DNA of 64,000 bases from Roseiarcus sp963717215 (GCA_963717215.1 CAVQVS010000006.1:186001-250000), one strand, 5' to 3'. Counted from the first letter of the stretch, positions 1-9,009 are shown. Numbers and translations are program-made. Notes: generated from the letters alone by a model not told the origin.

Positions 1-436
1 GCTGCGTGAGCAAAGCCTGCCGGGCCTTGAACGCCTTCATTTCGAGGGGAGCGTCGCCAACGTCATCTTCGTGCGACAAGGCTTCCTCGACCGTGGCCAA
101 AAGCGCCTCGGCGTCGAACGGCTTTTGAACAAAGTGAAAGGCGCCCGCCTTCATCGCCAACACAGCGGTCGGCACGTCGCCATATGCCGTTATCATGATG
201 ACCGTCGAATTTGTGGTCGCAGCGACGATACGCTTCAGGAGTTCGATGCCGCTCATGCCGGGGAGCTGGTTGTCAAGAAGAATGCAAGCCGGCTCCTTCA
301 GGAGGTTCGAGGTCAGATATTCCTCAGCCGAGCCATAGGATCTCGACTCGATCTGAGCCGTCGACAGAAGCAGGGTCAGCGCATCCCGCACCTTTGCCTC
401 ATCATCGACGATGTGCACGCAACGTTCACGCTGCAT
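1..436 (-). CDS. Response regulator receiver protein, FixJ/NarL type, cut off by the window edge
   Basis: The first about 145 residues of a two-component response regulator are present; the C-terminal output domain lies beyond base 1. The receiver domain shows the acidic pair in HIVDDEAKVRDAL, the phospho-acceptor Asp in ILLDNQLPGMSG, the conserved Thr in VIMITAYGD and the Lys in FVQKPFDAEALL. The KPF and GAFHFVQKP arrangement is typical of FixJ-like regulators, so a LuxR-type HTH domain probably follows; that is inference. The ATG at 436 starts just before the receiver fold; an in-frame ATG at 451 would add five residues. Both overlap the end of the sensor kinase gene, so the two are translationally coupled and form a cognate pair. 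Confidence 0.85.
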   Translation of the reverse strand, partial: MQRERCVHIVDDEAKVRDALTLLLSTAQIESRSYGSAEEYLTSNLLKEPACILLDNQLPGMSGIELLKRIVAATTNSTVIMITAYGDVPTAVLAMKAGAFHFVQKPFDAEALLATVEEALSHEDDVGDAPLEMKAFKARQALLTQ

Positions 437-2090
437 TGTGTCCGCATCCATTTGTCGGCAACTCGACTACAAATCGCGCGCCCCCTGTCGTGATCGGCTC
501 CCACCAGAGGCGCCCGGCGTGCCTTTGAACGATCCGTCGGCTTAAGTGCAAGCCAAGCCCCATGCCGCGGGGCTTGGTGGTCTGATAGGCGTCAAAAATA
601 GTGTCCGCGAGATCCGGCGTCACGCCCCTGCCATTGTCCTCGACCCGGAGCATGATTGCATCGCCCTTTGCAGCGACTCGCATGGTCACGCGCCCCCGGG
701 CGTCCGACCGCTCCGCGGCCGAGTCAACGGCATTGGCGACGAGATTGATCAGAACCTGCTCAATCTGGACCCCGTCCGCCGTTACCGGAGGGACGAGACC
801 CATGCTTTCGACCTCCACCAGAACCCCGCGTGCGGCTGCTTCTTCCCGGCAAAGCTCGCCGATCTTCTCGGCGAGGGCGGAGACATCGACCGCCGTCAAG
901 TTCAAGTTGCCATTTGAGACGAAATCGCGAATGCGCTCGAGAACTTCGCGGGCCCGCTGAGCCTCGGCCTCCGCCTTGATCAGCGCATCCATGACTGGCG
1001 CGTTGGCGACGCTCGCCTGGAGCAGTCGCCTGGCGGCATGCAGGTAGGTGGCCACTGTTGAGAGCGGTTGGCTGACCTCGTGGGCGAGCGCCATCCCCAT
1101 TGCGCCAGCCCGGGCGTTGGACACCATCCGAGCCATCTCTCTCTTTTGATCGCGCAGGCGCAGAGCCGCGTCCTGGCGCTCCGTCGTGACCGCGCCGAGC
1201 AGCAGCCCGGTGATCGAAAGCACCAGCATCAGCAATTGGAGAATGGCGAAATCCGTAGTGTTGTAACCGACGAACGCGGTAAGCATGGCAAGGGTCAGTT
1301 GAATCGTCACCAACGCAAACGCGACGCCGGCGTATCCTTCCCGCATCGCCACCCAGATGACCGGTAAGAAGAGCAGATTGAAGAGATAGTATAGCTTGTC
1401 GCCGACTCCAACGAGCGCGGCAAATCCCAGTCCGATTCCCAGTGCGAAGATGAAAATAGTGAACAGCGTATAGCCAGACCAGCGCCACGGCGGCGACGCG
1501 TAGGTGAAGGCCGCTGTCGTTGCGGGAATGACCGTGACGATCCCGAGCGCGGTGCCGATCCAGCAGTGGACCATCGCGACAAAGACCTTGTCCGACGACA
1601 ATCCGCCGCCCAGATACAGCACTCCACAATATAAAAAAGCCGATAACGCGGCGCCTATCGGAATAAGTAGCAGGAACGCCACTACGTCTGGCAATCTGAA
1701 CTGCCGGACGTCGAATTTCAGCGTATTCTTCAGAACGAACGCAAGACCGACGTAGGCCAAGGTTAAAGACAGCTCCGCCGCCATGATTACGCCGATGCCA
1801 CGATGAACCCCGGCGAGCGCCAGATCGACCAGAATCGCGGCTAGGAAAACGAACGGCGCAAAGGCGACGTTCTCGAGGAGCAGCGCGAGACTCAAACCAT
1901 CGTCCGGGCTCCACAACGTGATTCCAAGGCGATCAAATTCATGCCACTCTGTCAATAGGTTAAGAGCAAAATAGATGGCGATGAACGCGGCGCCGGTTGC
2001 CCAAAACTTGGCGCCAGCCGCAGCAAAACCGGTCCAGCCTCGGTGAGGCTGGAGTGGCATGTCATGCGAATTCGAAACGGCCATTTTCAT
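426..2090 (-). CDS. MASE1-domain sensor histidine kinase
   Basis: This is a membrane sensor kinase of about 554 residues that probably phosphorylates the response regulator encoded downstream. The N-terminal about 300 residues hold 8-9 hydrophobic segments of MASE1 type (LTEWHEFDRLGITLWSPDDG, then several membrane spans). The HisKA helix has the phospho-accepting His near residue 337 (MALAHEVSQPLSTVATYL). The ATPase domain shows the N box NLVANAVDSA, the G1 box VEDNGRGV and the G2 box GMGLGLHLSRRIVQRHAG. The ATG at 2090 is chosen; a TTG three codons upstream is also open. No clear Shine-Dalgarno sequence is seen. The signal it senses is unknown. Confidence 0.88.
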   Translation of the reverse strand: MKMAVSNSHDMPLQPHRGWTGFAAAGAKFWATGAAFIAIYFALNLLTEWHEFDRLGITLWSPDDGLSLALLLENVAFAPFVFLAAILVDLALAGVHRGIGVIMAAELSLTLAYVGLAFVLKNTLKFDVRQFRLPDVVAFLLLIPIGAALSAFLYCGVLYLGGGLSSDKVFVAMVHCWIGTALGIVTVIPATTAAFTYASPPWRWSGYTLFTIFIFALGIGLGFAALVGVGDKLYYLFNLLFLPVIWVAMREGYAGVAFALVTIQLTLAMLTAFVGYNTTDFAILQLLMLVLSITGLLLGAVTTERQDAALRLRDQKREMARMVSNARAGAMGMALAHEVSQPLSTVATYLHAARRLLQASVANAPVMDALIKAEAEAQRAREVLERIRDFVSNGNLNLTAVDVSALAEKIGELCREEAAARGVLVEVESMGLVPPVTADGVQIEQVLINLVANAVDSAAERSDARGRVTMRVAAKGDAIMLRVEDNGRGVTPDLADTIFDAYQTTKPRGMGLGLHLSRRIVQRHAGRLWWEPITTGGARFVVELPTNGCGHNAA

Positions 2091-2401
2091 CCCGGACAAG
2101 AGGGGAATGATATGGCGCTTTGTTTCGAATTCAAACCCGCTTGACGTAGGTAGTAATACCGATCGCCAGCAGTTTTAACCTCGGTGTATCGTAGCTCGTC
2201 GAGCGGCCCACGCCATTGGCGGCTGGTCCGCGATCGATGACGCCGAGCGCAATCCCCTGGCCACACAGCGCTCGGCGTCGCCCCACCTCGCTTCGCTGCC
2301 CGCCCTTTGCCTGGCGCTGACCCGCCCATCGAGGCCGGTTGACCAATCCCGCCGCTTTCGGCGAAGTCCCCCGCCAACGGGCCGATTCGGGAGACCTCCA
2401 C
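2091..2401. other. Intergenic region between the kinase and ddl
   Basis: About 310 bases lie between two divergently transcribed genes and must hold both promoters. No gene is recognised. The only clear structure is a perfect 12-bp inverted repeat at 2239-2279, listed separately. A purine-rich GGGAG 9-10 bases before the ATG at 2402 is the ddl ribosome binding site. Confidence 0.5.
2239..2279. repeat. Perfect 12-bp inverted repeat upstream of ddl
   Basis: GACGCCGAGCGC at 2239-2250 is repeated as its exact reverse complement at 2268-2279, with a 17-base loop. No T-tract follows on either strand, so it is not a standard terminator. It could be a leader hairpin or a regulator site; the role is unknown. 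Confidence 0.6.
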
Positions 2402-3508
2402 ATGGCCGAAAGACTGCGCGTCGCATTGCTGTTCGGCGGCCGCTCGGCCGAGCACGACGTGTCCGTCATATCCGCGGGCAACGTGTTCCGCGCACTCGAT
2501 CCGGCGCGCTACGACACGGTTCCGATCGGGATCACGCGCTCCGGCGTCTGGTTGCTCAGCTCGCTGAATGACGGCGCGTTTCCAGCCGCCGTTCCGAAGA
2601 TCGGACCCCGCGTCGCGCTTGTTCCAGGCGGCGCCGGCCAGCTTGCGATCCTTTCGGAGACGGATACGGCGGCGCCCGACGTCTCCCGCTCGGTCGACGT
2701 CGTGTTCCCAGTTCTACACGGGCCCTTCGGCGAGGATGGAACGGTCCAGGGGGCAGCGGAAATCGCGGGCGTGCCTTATGTCGGTTCCGGCGTCCTCGGT
2801 TCGGCCGCTGCGATGGACAAGGATGTGGCCAAACGTCTGATGCGCGATAGCGGCCTGCCGATCGCGCGCTTTTTAAGCTTCGCCCAAGGCGACGCGCCAT
2901 CGTTCGATGCGGTCGTCGCCGAGCTTGGCCGCCCGGTGTTCGTCAAGCCCGCGCGCCTGGGGTCGTCGGTCGGCATCAGCAAAGCGGGAACGCGAGAGGA
3001 GTTCGTCAAGGCGATCGCCGAGGCGTTCCGGCATGACCGCAAAATCCTGGTCGAGGAATTTGTTCGCGGCCGCGAGATCGAGTGTGGCGTTCTCGAGGGG
3101 GAAGACGGCTCGCTTACCGCCTCGCCGCCTGGCGAGATCGTGCCCAGCAACCGCCACGGCTTCTACACCTACGAGGCCAAATATCTGGACGAGGAGGGCG
3201 CGGCGATCAAAGTTCCGGCTGATCTCGCCCCCGGCGTCAGCGACAAGGTTCGCAAGCTGTCGATCGAGGCCTTCCGCGCGCTCGGCTGCGAGGGCTTGGC
3301 CCGCGTCGATTTTTTTCTGCGCGAAGACGGCGGTCTCGTGATCAATGAGGTGAACACCCTGCCAGGCTTCACCAACATCAGCATGTACCCGAAGGTGATG
3401 GAAGCGCTCGGGATCGGTTACGCCGAACTGGTCGACCGGCTCATTCGTCACGCCCTGGCGAGGGCAGGCTTGAGCACGGAAAAAGCGCAAACGCGAATGC
3501 GGGCTTGA
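2402..3508 (+). CDS. ddl: D-alanine--D-alanine ligase
   Basis: This cytoplasmic ATP-grasp enzyme joins two D-alanines for the peptidoglycan stem peptide. The 368-residue protein has the family hallmarks: LLFGGRSAEHDVSV at the N-terminus, LHGPFGEDGTVQG in the D-Ala binding region, the ATP-grasp segment VFVKPARLGSSVGISK, and the C-terminal INEVNTLPGFTNISMYPK that carries metal ligands and the D-Ala2 site. The ATG at 2402 is chosen because it directly precedes the Rossmann strand and has a GGGAG ribosome binding site; an upstream in-frame ATG at 2339 has none. It stands alone, outside a cell-division gene cluster, so it may be a second ddl copy; that is inference. Confidence 0.95.
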   Translation: MAERLRVALLFGGRSAEHDVSVISAGNVFRALDPARYDTVPIGITRSGVWLLSSLNDGAFPAAVPKIGPRVALVPGGAGQLAILSETDTAAPDVSRSVDVVFPVLHGPFGEDGTVQGAAEIAGVPYVGSGVLGSAAAMDKDVAKRLMRDSGLPIARFLSFAQGDAPSFDAVVAELGRPVFVKPARLGSSVGISKAGTREEFVKAIAEAFRHDRKILVEEFVRGREIECGVLEGEDGSLTASPPGEIVPSNRHGFYTYEAKYLDEEGAAIKVPADLAPGVSDKVRKLSIEAFRALGCEGLARVDFFLREDGGLVINEVNTLPGFTNISMYPKVMEALGIGYAELVDRLIRHALARAGLSTEKAQTRMRA

Positions 3509-3561
3509 TTGCGTCTTGACGAGCGCAGAAGAGGTAACAAACGCGCGCCCGCGTCGAAGCA

Positions 3562-4092
3562 ATGCAAATGCTGCTCGCTTCCACACTTCGCCGGCTGGCC
3601 TTCGCTCCGCTTCCTGCGCCTCCGGGCTTCTTCGCGCTGCCGCTTCGGCTCATCGTCGGATACGGCTTCCTTGAGCACGGATATGCCAAACTCGCTCGTG
3701 GCCCCGACGCCTTCATTGGAGTCCTGGATGCGATCGGCATCCCGTTCTCATGGTTTCTCGGCTGGGCGACGATTCTCGTCGAGTTGGTAGGCGGATTGCT
3801 CATCCTCTGCGGGGCTTTCGTGCCTCTCGCCTCCGCGCCCATGATCGTCGTCCTGCTCGTTGCAATTTTCACCGTGCATCTGCCCAACGGCTTCAGCTCG
3901 ATCAAGCTCCTCTCCTACGACGCTTCGGGGGCGCATTTCGGTCAGCCGGGGTACGAGACCGACCTGCTCTATCTCACCGCCCTGCTCGCGCTTTGCTTCG
4001 GCGGCGCCGGACCGTTGTCGCTCGATGGTTATGTCAGCGCAGGTCGGAGAGCTGAACGGCGTGGCGGCGGCAAATCGAGCGCCCGATCGTGA
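3562..4092 (+). CDS. DoxX family membrane protein
   Basis: This is a 176-residue integral membrane protein with four hydrophobic segments. The DoxX/SURF4-like signature LPLRLIVGYGFLEHGYAKLARGPDAF is visible in its first half (residues about 24-50), followed by ATILVELVGGLLILCG. DoxX-type proteins are linked to quinone or thiol redox chemistry at the membrane, but the substrate here cannot be deduced. It lies 54 bases after ddl on the same strand and could be co-transcribed. The last about 20 residues are Arg/Gly/Ser-rich and probably cytoplasmic. Confidence 0.85.
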   Translation: MQMLLASTLRRLAFAPLPAPPGFFALPLRLIVGYGFLEHGYAKLARGPDAFIGVLDAIGIPFSWFLGWATILVELVGGLLILCGAFVPLASAPMIVVLLVAIFTVHLPNGFSSIKLLSYDASGAHFGQPGYETDLLYLTALLALCFGGAGPLSLDGYVSAGRRAERRGGGKSSARS

Positions 4093-4132
4093 TGCGCGAT
4101 CCGTCTAGGCGCCACGAACAGATGAGGAAGCA

Positions 4133-4697
4133 ATGACCGAGACCCTGGCCCAATTGTCGAAGGGCGCGTTGAGCGATCTTGCCGGCGTGTTCGCGGCCAT
4201 GCCGGAAAATGCGCTCGACGGATTGATCGAGGCCATTGTCGCCGCGAGGCGCATCGTCGTGTTCGGGCTTGGGCGCGAAGGGTTGCAGATGCGCGGCTTC
4301 GCCATGCGCCTCTTTCACATGGGCCGCGACGTCGCGGTCTGGGGCGACATGACCACGCCGGCCCTGGGCGCCGGCGATCTCTTCATCGCCTCAGCGGGAC
4401 CCGGCGATCTGCCGACGGCGCAAACCCTGGTCGAGATCGCGCGCAAAGGGGCGCCCGTACGGCGCTTGTCACCGCCCAACCCGCAGGCGCGCTCGCCAAA
4501 AACACGTCGATGTCGTCACATTCATTCCCGCCCAGACGATGGCGAACGATCGGAGCGGCAGGCTTTCCGTCCTGCCCATGGGCTCCCTGTTCGAGACCGC
4601 GCAGATGATCGCCTTTGAACTGGCGATCCTCAAGCTGCGGCCCCGCTTCAGCGAAACGTCGGAGACGATGCGCGCGCGGCACACCAATCTGGAGTGA
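4133..4697 (+). pseudogene. SIS-domain sugar isomerase, 6-phospho-3-hexuloisomerase-like, with two frameshifts
   Basis: The frame opened at 4133 gives a SIS fold (RRIVVFGLGREGLQMRGFAM, then LGAGDLFIASAGPGD) but loses homology after IARKG near 4448. The homologous sequence continues in the next frame (ARTALVTAQPAGALAKN), then from about 4506 in the third frame (VDVVTFIPAQTMANDRSG, GSLFETAQMIAFELAI) to a TGA at 4695-4697. Restoring one base at about 4449 and one at about 4505 rebuilds a single protein of about 187 residues, the normal length of HxlB-like isomerases. Such enzymes interconvert hexulose 6-phosphate and fructose 6-phosphate. No hexulose-phosphate synthase is seen nearby. Two one-base deletions 56 bases apart could be decay or sequence error. 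Confidence 0.75.
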
Positions 4698-4827
4698 GCG
4701 CTCGCAGGCCGCGACGGGGTCGGCCCCAACGGTCGCGCGCTTCGATTGCGACCACAATCTCCCGCGATTGCAGCCACAATTCCTTTTTAAGCCGTCAGGG
4801 TCGATCAGGATCAGGATAGGCGGAGGC

Positions 4828-5478
4828 ATGGTGATTCGCGCCCTCGACTTCATGACGAAGGTATCATCGAGATTCGCTTATGAGATCCTGCCTGTGACCG
4901 CCGCGAGCGTGATTGGCGCGATGCTGGTCAATCATTACAGTCGTCAGCCGCCCTCGCCTCCGATCGTCATTCAGGCGCCTCCGTCGGCGTCCGAAGATGC
5001 GATGGTGCAATCGCTGCGCGAGGAGCACGAGTTCATCGCCAGCTTTGTGAAGCGGAATCAAGAGAGAGATACCGACACCGAACATTCGGGAAGCGACGCG
5101 ACCCAGGTCGCCTCGCTCGCCGCGCCTCCCCTTTCGCTCGTCAATCCGCCGTTGCCCGAGCCAAGACCGACAGTGCAAAAAACCGTGGTGAGGCTCTCGC
5201 CAAAACCCGCGGTCAGAAAGAAGTACGCGCCGCCTGAGGCGCCGGCGCCTCAGGCGTTCGTGTCACAGGCGCCGCCGCTTGTAGCCTCCTCGCCGCCCCC
5301 CGCTCAAATGGAGTTCGAGCTGCGACCACGGCCGATCATCCGCGTCGCCAGCGAAGTGCGCGAGTGGGTCGAAGACGTCGCGCAAGCGTCGTCGCATGTG
5401 ACGTTCTTGCCCGCCTTACCTGATTGGTCCGCGGCGCCATCGCTTGTCCGGACGCTGAACGTATTCCGGCAGAACTGA
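4828..5478 (+). CDS. Hypothetical membrane-anchored proline-rich protein
   Basis: This 216-residue protein is not assigned to a family. The N-terminus has one hydrophobic stretch (about residues 16-33, YEILPVTAASVIGAMLVNHY) that could anchor it in the inner membrane. A Pro/Ala/Val-rich, presumably extended segment follows (about residues 85-160), then a C-terminal part with REWVEDVAQ. The ATG at 4828 has GGCGGAGG just upstream and is preferred over an upstream start at 4615, which overlaps the 3' end of the SIS gene. The architecture resembles periplasm-spanning accessory proteins, but that is only a shape argument. Confidence 0.6.
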   Translation: MVIRALDFMTKVSSRFAYEILPVTAASVIGAMLVNHYSRQPPSPPIVIQAPPSASEDAMVQSLREEHEFIASFVKRNQERDTDTEHSGSDATQVASLAAPPLSLVNPPLPEPRPTVQKTVVRLSPKPAVRKKYAPPEAPAPQAFVSQAPPLVASSPPPAQMEFELRPRPIIRVASEVREWVEDVAQASSHVTFLPALPDWSAAPSLVRTLNVFRQN

Positions 5479-5491
5479 CCCTCAGGGCTCG

Positions 5492-6109
5492 CTAGCCAGC
5501 CTCTTTCCAAGCCCTCACGAACGTCTGCGCCGCACGCGCAACGTCATCGACGCTCACGCCTGGCCTATAGAGCGCCGAGCCGATGCCGAAGCCGCTTGCG
5601 CCTGCGCGCCGATAAGGAGCGATGCGCTCGGGCGTGACGCCCCCAACCGGATAGAGCTGCGTTTCTTTCGGCAACACGGCGCGCCACGCCTTTACGATAT
5701 CAGGCCCCAGCGCTTCACCGGGAAACAGCTTGAGCCCCGACGCGCCCGCCTTGAGCGCCGCAAACGCTTCAGTCAGTGTGGCGACACCAGGGACGGCGAT
5801 CAGCCCAAGCTTCACTGCCCGCTCGATGACCGCGTGATCGGCGTTGGGCGCGACCACGAGTTTCGCTCCCGCTTCCGCGACTTCGTCCACCTGATTGGGT
5901 TCGAGCACCGTGCCCGCGCCGACCAGAACCCTGTCACCAAACAACCGCGCAATGAGTTCGATGCTCGCCAGGGGATCTGGCGAATTGAGCGGCACTTCGA
6001 TGGCGCCGAAACCCGCCTCGACAATGACCGCAGCGATCGAATCCGCTTCGTCCGGCGTGACGCCGCGCAGGATGGCGACGAGCGGCGTGGGGGCAAGCGT
6101 CAAATTCAC
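5492..6109 (-). CDS. dgoA: 2-dehydro-3-deoxy-6-phosphogalactonate aldolase
   Basis: This is a KDPG/KDPGal-family class I aldolase of 205 residues that splits 2-keto-3-deoxy-6-phosphogalactonate into pyruvate and glyceraldehyde 3-phosphate. Visible motifs are PLVAILRGVTPDEA, the catalytic Glu in GFGAIEVPLNSPDPL, VGAGTVLEPNQV, and the Schiff-base Lys in GASGLKLFPGEALGP, followed by YPVGGVTPERI. The start is a GTG at 6109 whose last bases overlap the TGA of dgoK (GTGA), so the two genes are translationally coupled. It belongs to the De Ley-Doudoroff galactose/galactonate route. Confidence 0.93.
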   Translation of the reverse strand: MNLTLAPTPLVAILRGVTPDEADSIAAVIVEAGFGAIEVPLNSPDPLASIELIARLFGDRVLVGAGTVLEPNQVDEVAEAGAKLVVAPNADHAVIERAVKLGLIAVPGVATLTEAFAALKAGASGLKLFPGEALGPDIVKAWRAVLPKETQLYPVGGVTPERIAPYRRAGASGFGIGSALYRPGVSVDDVARAAQTFVRAWKEAG

Positions 6110-7024
6110 AGGAGACCCCCATCGCGGGCAATACGAAAAAGCCCGCGCGCCGCGGCGCGTCGGGGCGCCGCGCGAGCGGAAACGTCGAGCGCCGCGAACG
6201 CGGCAAGATAGCGCTCGACCAGCGTCTCTGCGCCTGCCACATACGGCGTTTCGCCAGGAAAGAGCCGCCGCGCCTCGCCAATTTCCGCGCCGATCAAGAG
6301 GCCTGAGAGATATTCGCCCGAAGTCGTCCTCGGCGAGGGCGCCCATGAGCGGCAGCGAGCGAGCGCCAAACAGAAGGCCGAGCAAGCCGGACGTTCCTTC
6401 GCAAGCCCCGGCCGCGGCGCCGCGGCGAACGCCGAGCGCGAAGGCTTCTCCCGGACTCTTCGGGGGCGCGGCTTTGGCGAAGGCGCCGGCGACCGTATGG
6501 TCCCGCAACGCGGCGAACAACTCGCCGGTGACGAAGGTCCTGAAGGCGACGATGCGATCGCCGTCGACCCTAGCCCATTTCGAATGCGAGCCCGGCAGCA
6601 CGATCAGGCGGGCGCCGGCATCGGCGATGCCGAAGATTTCCGTTTCCTCGCCCCGCATCACATCCGGCTGTCCGGCTTCATCGACGTAGGACAGGCCGGC
6701 CGCCAGATGAACGCGCCGGCCATCGGCTTCGACTTGCGTCAGATGCGAGGCGACTTCATGCGGGCCGGCCGGACATTTGACGTAAGCCGCTTCGCGCCAG
6801 CCGTGCCGGCTGCCGACCATTCCCGAGGCGACGACCGGCAAAGACGGATGAGTCTCGAGCCATCGCCCGATCAGCCGCCTGAGGGTCGCTGGATACGCGC
6901 CCGCGGCGACGGCGCCGATTCCGTCGCCGGAGGCGACCTCCTCGAGAACCTGGCCGTCGGGCGACATGAGATAGGCGCGAAAGCTCGACGATCCCCAGTC
7001 GATGGCGATGAGCGCAGACAGCAT
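6106..7024 (-). pseudogene. dgoK: 2-dehydro-3-deoxygalactonokinase with one frameshift
   Basis: DgoK phosphorylates 2-keto-3-deoxygalactonate, the step before DgoA. The ATG at 7024 opens an actin/ASKHA-fold kinase (LIAIDWGSSSFRAYLMSPDG, VASGMVGSRHGW, VLPGSHSKWARVDG, FVTGELFAAL). Near 6317-6319 a run of three G on the minus strand appears to carry one extra base. In the original frame the protein turns to nonsense and runs into dgoA. In the next frame the conserved tail EYLSGLLIGAEIGEAR continues and ends at 6106, just where dgoA starts. Correcting one base gives about 305 residues, the family length. Homopolymer error or recent inactivation are both possible. Confidence 0.85.
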
Positions 7025-7093
7025 GAAGAGGATTGACCATGCGCAAGTGGCGCGGTCAATCGTGCGCAGATAAGCGCTGGCGGCTTCGCTTAG

Positions 7094-7115
7094 ATCAGAC
7101 TCTCTGATTAGTCTG
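7094..7115. promoter_or_regulatory. Candidate operator between dgoK and the SDR gene
   Basis: ATCAGACTCTCTGAT at 7094-7108 is a perfect palindrome with a 3-base centre, and a second overlapping palindrome CAGACT-N8-AGTCTG spans 7096-7115. It lies between two divergently transcribed genes, 70 bases upstream of dgoK. The size fits a dimeric regulator of GntR or similar type; the regulator is not in this window. Confidence 0.45.
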
Positions 7116-7153
7116 CCGGGTCAAGCGACGCGCGACAGCTCGGGAGGCCAAGG

Positions 7154-7882
7154 ATGAACGGAAGCCTGAAGAACAAGACAATGATCGTGACCGGCGCCAG
7201 CTCCGGCATTGGCGCCGCGGTCGCAAGACGATTTGCAGCGGACGGCGTCAAGCTCGCGCTTGTTGCGCGCTCGGCGGAAAGGCTGAAGACCCTGGCGGCC
7301 GACATCGGCTCGGAATGCATCGCCCTCCCCTTGGATCTGAAAAGGCCTGCCGATGTCGCGACCATGGTCCAAGAGACAACCGACCGCTTCGGCCCCGTCG
7401 ACATTCTGTTCGCCAATGCGGGAAGCTATGTCGCCGGAGAGGTCGCTTTCGGCGATCCCGAGGAATGGGACCGCGTCGTCGACATCAATGTGAAGAGCGT
7501 GTTTCGCACGGTTCGCGCGGTGCTCCCCGATATGATCGCTCGTCGATCAGGAGACATCGTTGTCACATCATCGATCTCAGGCCATCAGGCGATCCATTGG
7601 GAGCCGATCTATTCAGCGACCAAGCACGCGGTGCAGTCATTCGTTCATGGCGTGCGGCGGCAAATCGCCAAGCACAATGTGCGGATCGGATCGTTGGCGC
7701 CGGGGATGGTCTTAAACGAGCTTTGGAGCCTGACCGATCCGGAAGAGATCGAGCGTCGGATCGCCGCGCATAGCGGCTTGCGCAACGATGACGTCGTTGA
7801 CGCGCTTATTTTCATGCTTACGCGACCGCCGCATGTCGCGATTCGTGACCTCGTCATTTTGCCGCAGGGCCAGGATCTTTGA
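7154..7882 (+). CDS. Short-chain dehydrogenase/reductase
   Basis: This is a classical NAD(P)-dependent SDR of 242 residues. The nucleotide-binding motif TGASSGIG is at residues about 13-20, NAG at about 89, the catalytic Ser in VVTSSISGHQ, and the Tyr/Lys pair in YSATKHAV. The ribosome binding site is GGAGGCCAAGG. The overall sequence resembles polyol dehydrogenases of the ribitol 2-dehydrogenase kind, but the substrate cannot be fixed. It is divergent from dgoKA and may act in the same sugar or sugar-acid route; that is inference from position. Confidence 0.88.
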   Translation: MNGSLKNKTMIVTGASSGIGAAVARRFAADGVKLALVARSAERLKTLAADIGSECIALPLDLKRPADVATMVQETTDRFGPVDILFANAGSYVAGEVAFGDPEEWDRVVDINVKSVFRTVRAVLPDMIARRSGDIVVTSSISGHQAIHWEPIYSATKHAVQSFVHGVRRQIAKHNVRIGSLAPGMVLNELWSLTDPEEIERRIAAHSGLRNDDVVDALIFMLTRPPHVAIRDLVILPQGQDL

Positions 7883-7985
7883 AAGGGCGGGTCGACGCCA
7901 GTGCGCTGATGGCGCCGGCTCGATTGTTGACAATCCGAGGCCTCGCCTTCTATGCGCCAACTCTCGCTGATCAGGGACGCCAAGA

Positions 7986-8963
7986 ATGAATCGCCGTCAG
8001 TTCGGCCGCGTTGCGACCGTGGCCGCCGCATTGCCTTTCAGCCCCGTGCTCGCCCAGCGGGTCGATAGATCCGCCGAACAGCTTACCAACGGCGAGTTCA
8101 ACTGGTTCCCCGAGCGCTCGGAAACCGGCCCGATCATCGCCATCGTCTCGCTGCCCGACCAGCGAGTGTATGTCTATCGTAATGGGGTCCGCATCGCCGC
8201 CTCGTCGTGCTCGACCGGCAAACTCGGCCACCGAACGCCGACGGGCGTGTTCAAGATCCTGCAGAAGGACAAGAACCACCATTCCTCGACCTACAACAAT
8301 GCGCCGATGCCCTACATGAACCGGCTCACGTGGTCTGGAATCGCTCTGCACGCCGGGCAGTTGCCCGGCTATCCCGCGTCGCATGGATGCGTGCGCTTGC
8401 CGAAGGATTTCGCGGAACTCCTGTTCGGCGTCACCAAGCTCGGCATGACGGTGGTCATCGCCGACGAAAAGTCACAGCCCGAAGAAGTGACGCATCCGGG
8501 CATGGTGCTGGGCGAATATGCCGCACGCGAATTCAACGCGGTCGACACAGCGATCAAGGCGACCGAATATTCGGAAGGTCACGATCCGGCGCCGAAATCG
8601 CCGAGCGTCGTCGTCAGCAGCGCCGACAAATCGATCCGAGTATTCGACAACGGCGCCTTGACTGTTTCCGGCAAGGTCGAGATTCAGAACCCGGAGAAGC
8701 CGCTCGGCGAGCGTGTGTTCACCCTCAACGGGGCGGACGATCAGACCGGTCTTCTGTCATGGCAAGCCGCGGAGGTCGGAGCGACGGCGAAGACAGCGGA
8801 AGACAATGGCGCGGCGCTCCGCCGCATCAAGGCGGACGTGCCAGCCCGCGAGGCCGTTCGCAAGCGGCTCAAATTCGGCATGACCATCGTCACCACCGAC
8901 CAACCCGCGGATGCGAAGACGCGGTCGAGCGACGGGTTCGTCGTGCTCGATTCGCAGAGCTGA
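7986..8963 (+). CDS. L,D-transpeptidase (YkuD domain), exported
   Basis: This is a predicted periplasmic peptidoglycan cross-linking or lipoprotein-anchoring enzyme of 325 residues. The N-terminus MNRRQFGRVATVAAALPFSP has a twin Arg followed by a hydrophobic stretch, so export is likely. The YkuD domain spans about residues 50-165, with the catalytic signature HAGQLPGYPASHGCVRLP holding the His and nucleophilic Cys. A second part of about 140 residues has VVVSSADKSIRVFDNG, a possible degenerate repeat of the N-terminal YkuD strands. It is encoded alone. The cross-linked residue pair is not predictable. Confidence 0.9.
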   Translation: MNRRQFGRVATVAAALPFSPVLAQRVDRSAEQLTNGEFNWFPERSETGPIIAIVSLPDQRVYVYRNGVRIAASSCSTGKLGHRTPTGVFKILQKDKNHHSSTYNNAPMPYMNRLTWSGIALHAGQLPGYPASHGCVRLPKDFAELLFGVTKLGMTVVIADEKSQPEEVTHPGMVLGEYAAREFNAVDTAIKATEYSEGHDPAPKSPSVVVSSADKSIRVFDNGALTVSGKVEIQNPEKPLGERVFTLNGADDQTGLLSWQAAEVGATAKTAEDNGAALRRIKADVPAREAVRKRLKFGMTIVTTDQPADAKTRSSDGFVVLDSQS

Positions 8964-9009
8964 GGCAGGATGGTTTCGACCCCTCAACGCTCCTTGGTCA
9001 CGATTGTGG

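Noticed and set aside
5492..7024. A natural DgoK-DgoA fusion protein of 510 residues
   Set aside because: The frame passes through about 90 residues without homology; the true DgoK tail is found in another frame and ends at a GTGA overlap with a proper dgoA start, so the apparent fusion results from a one-base shift.
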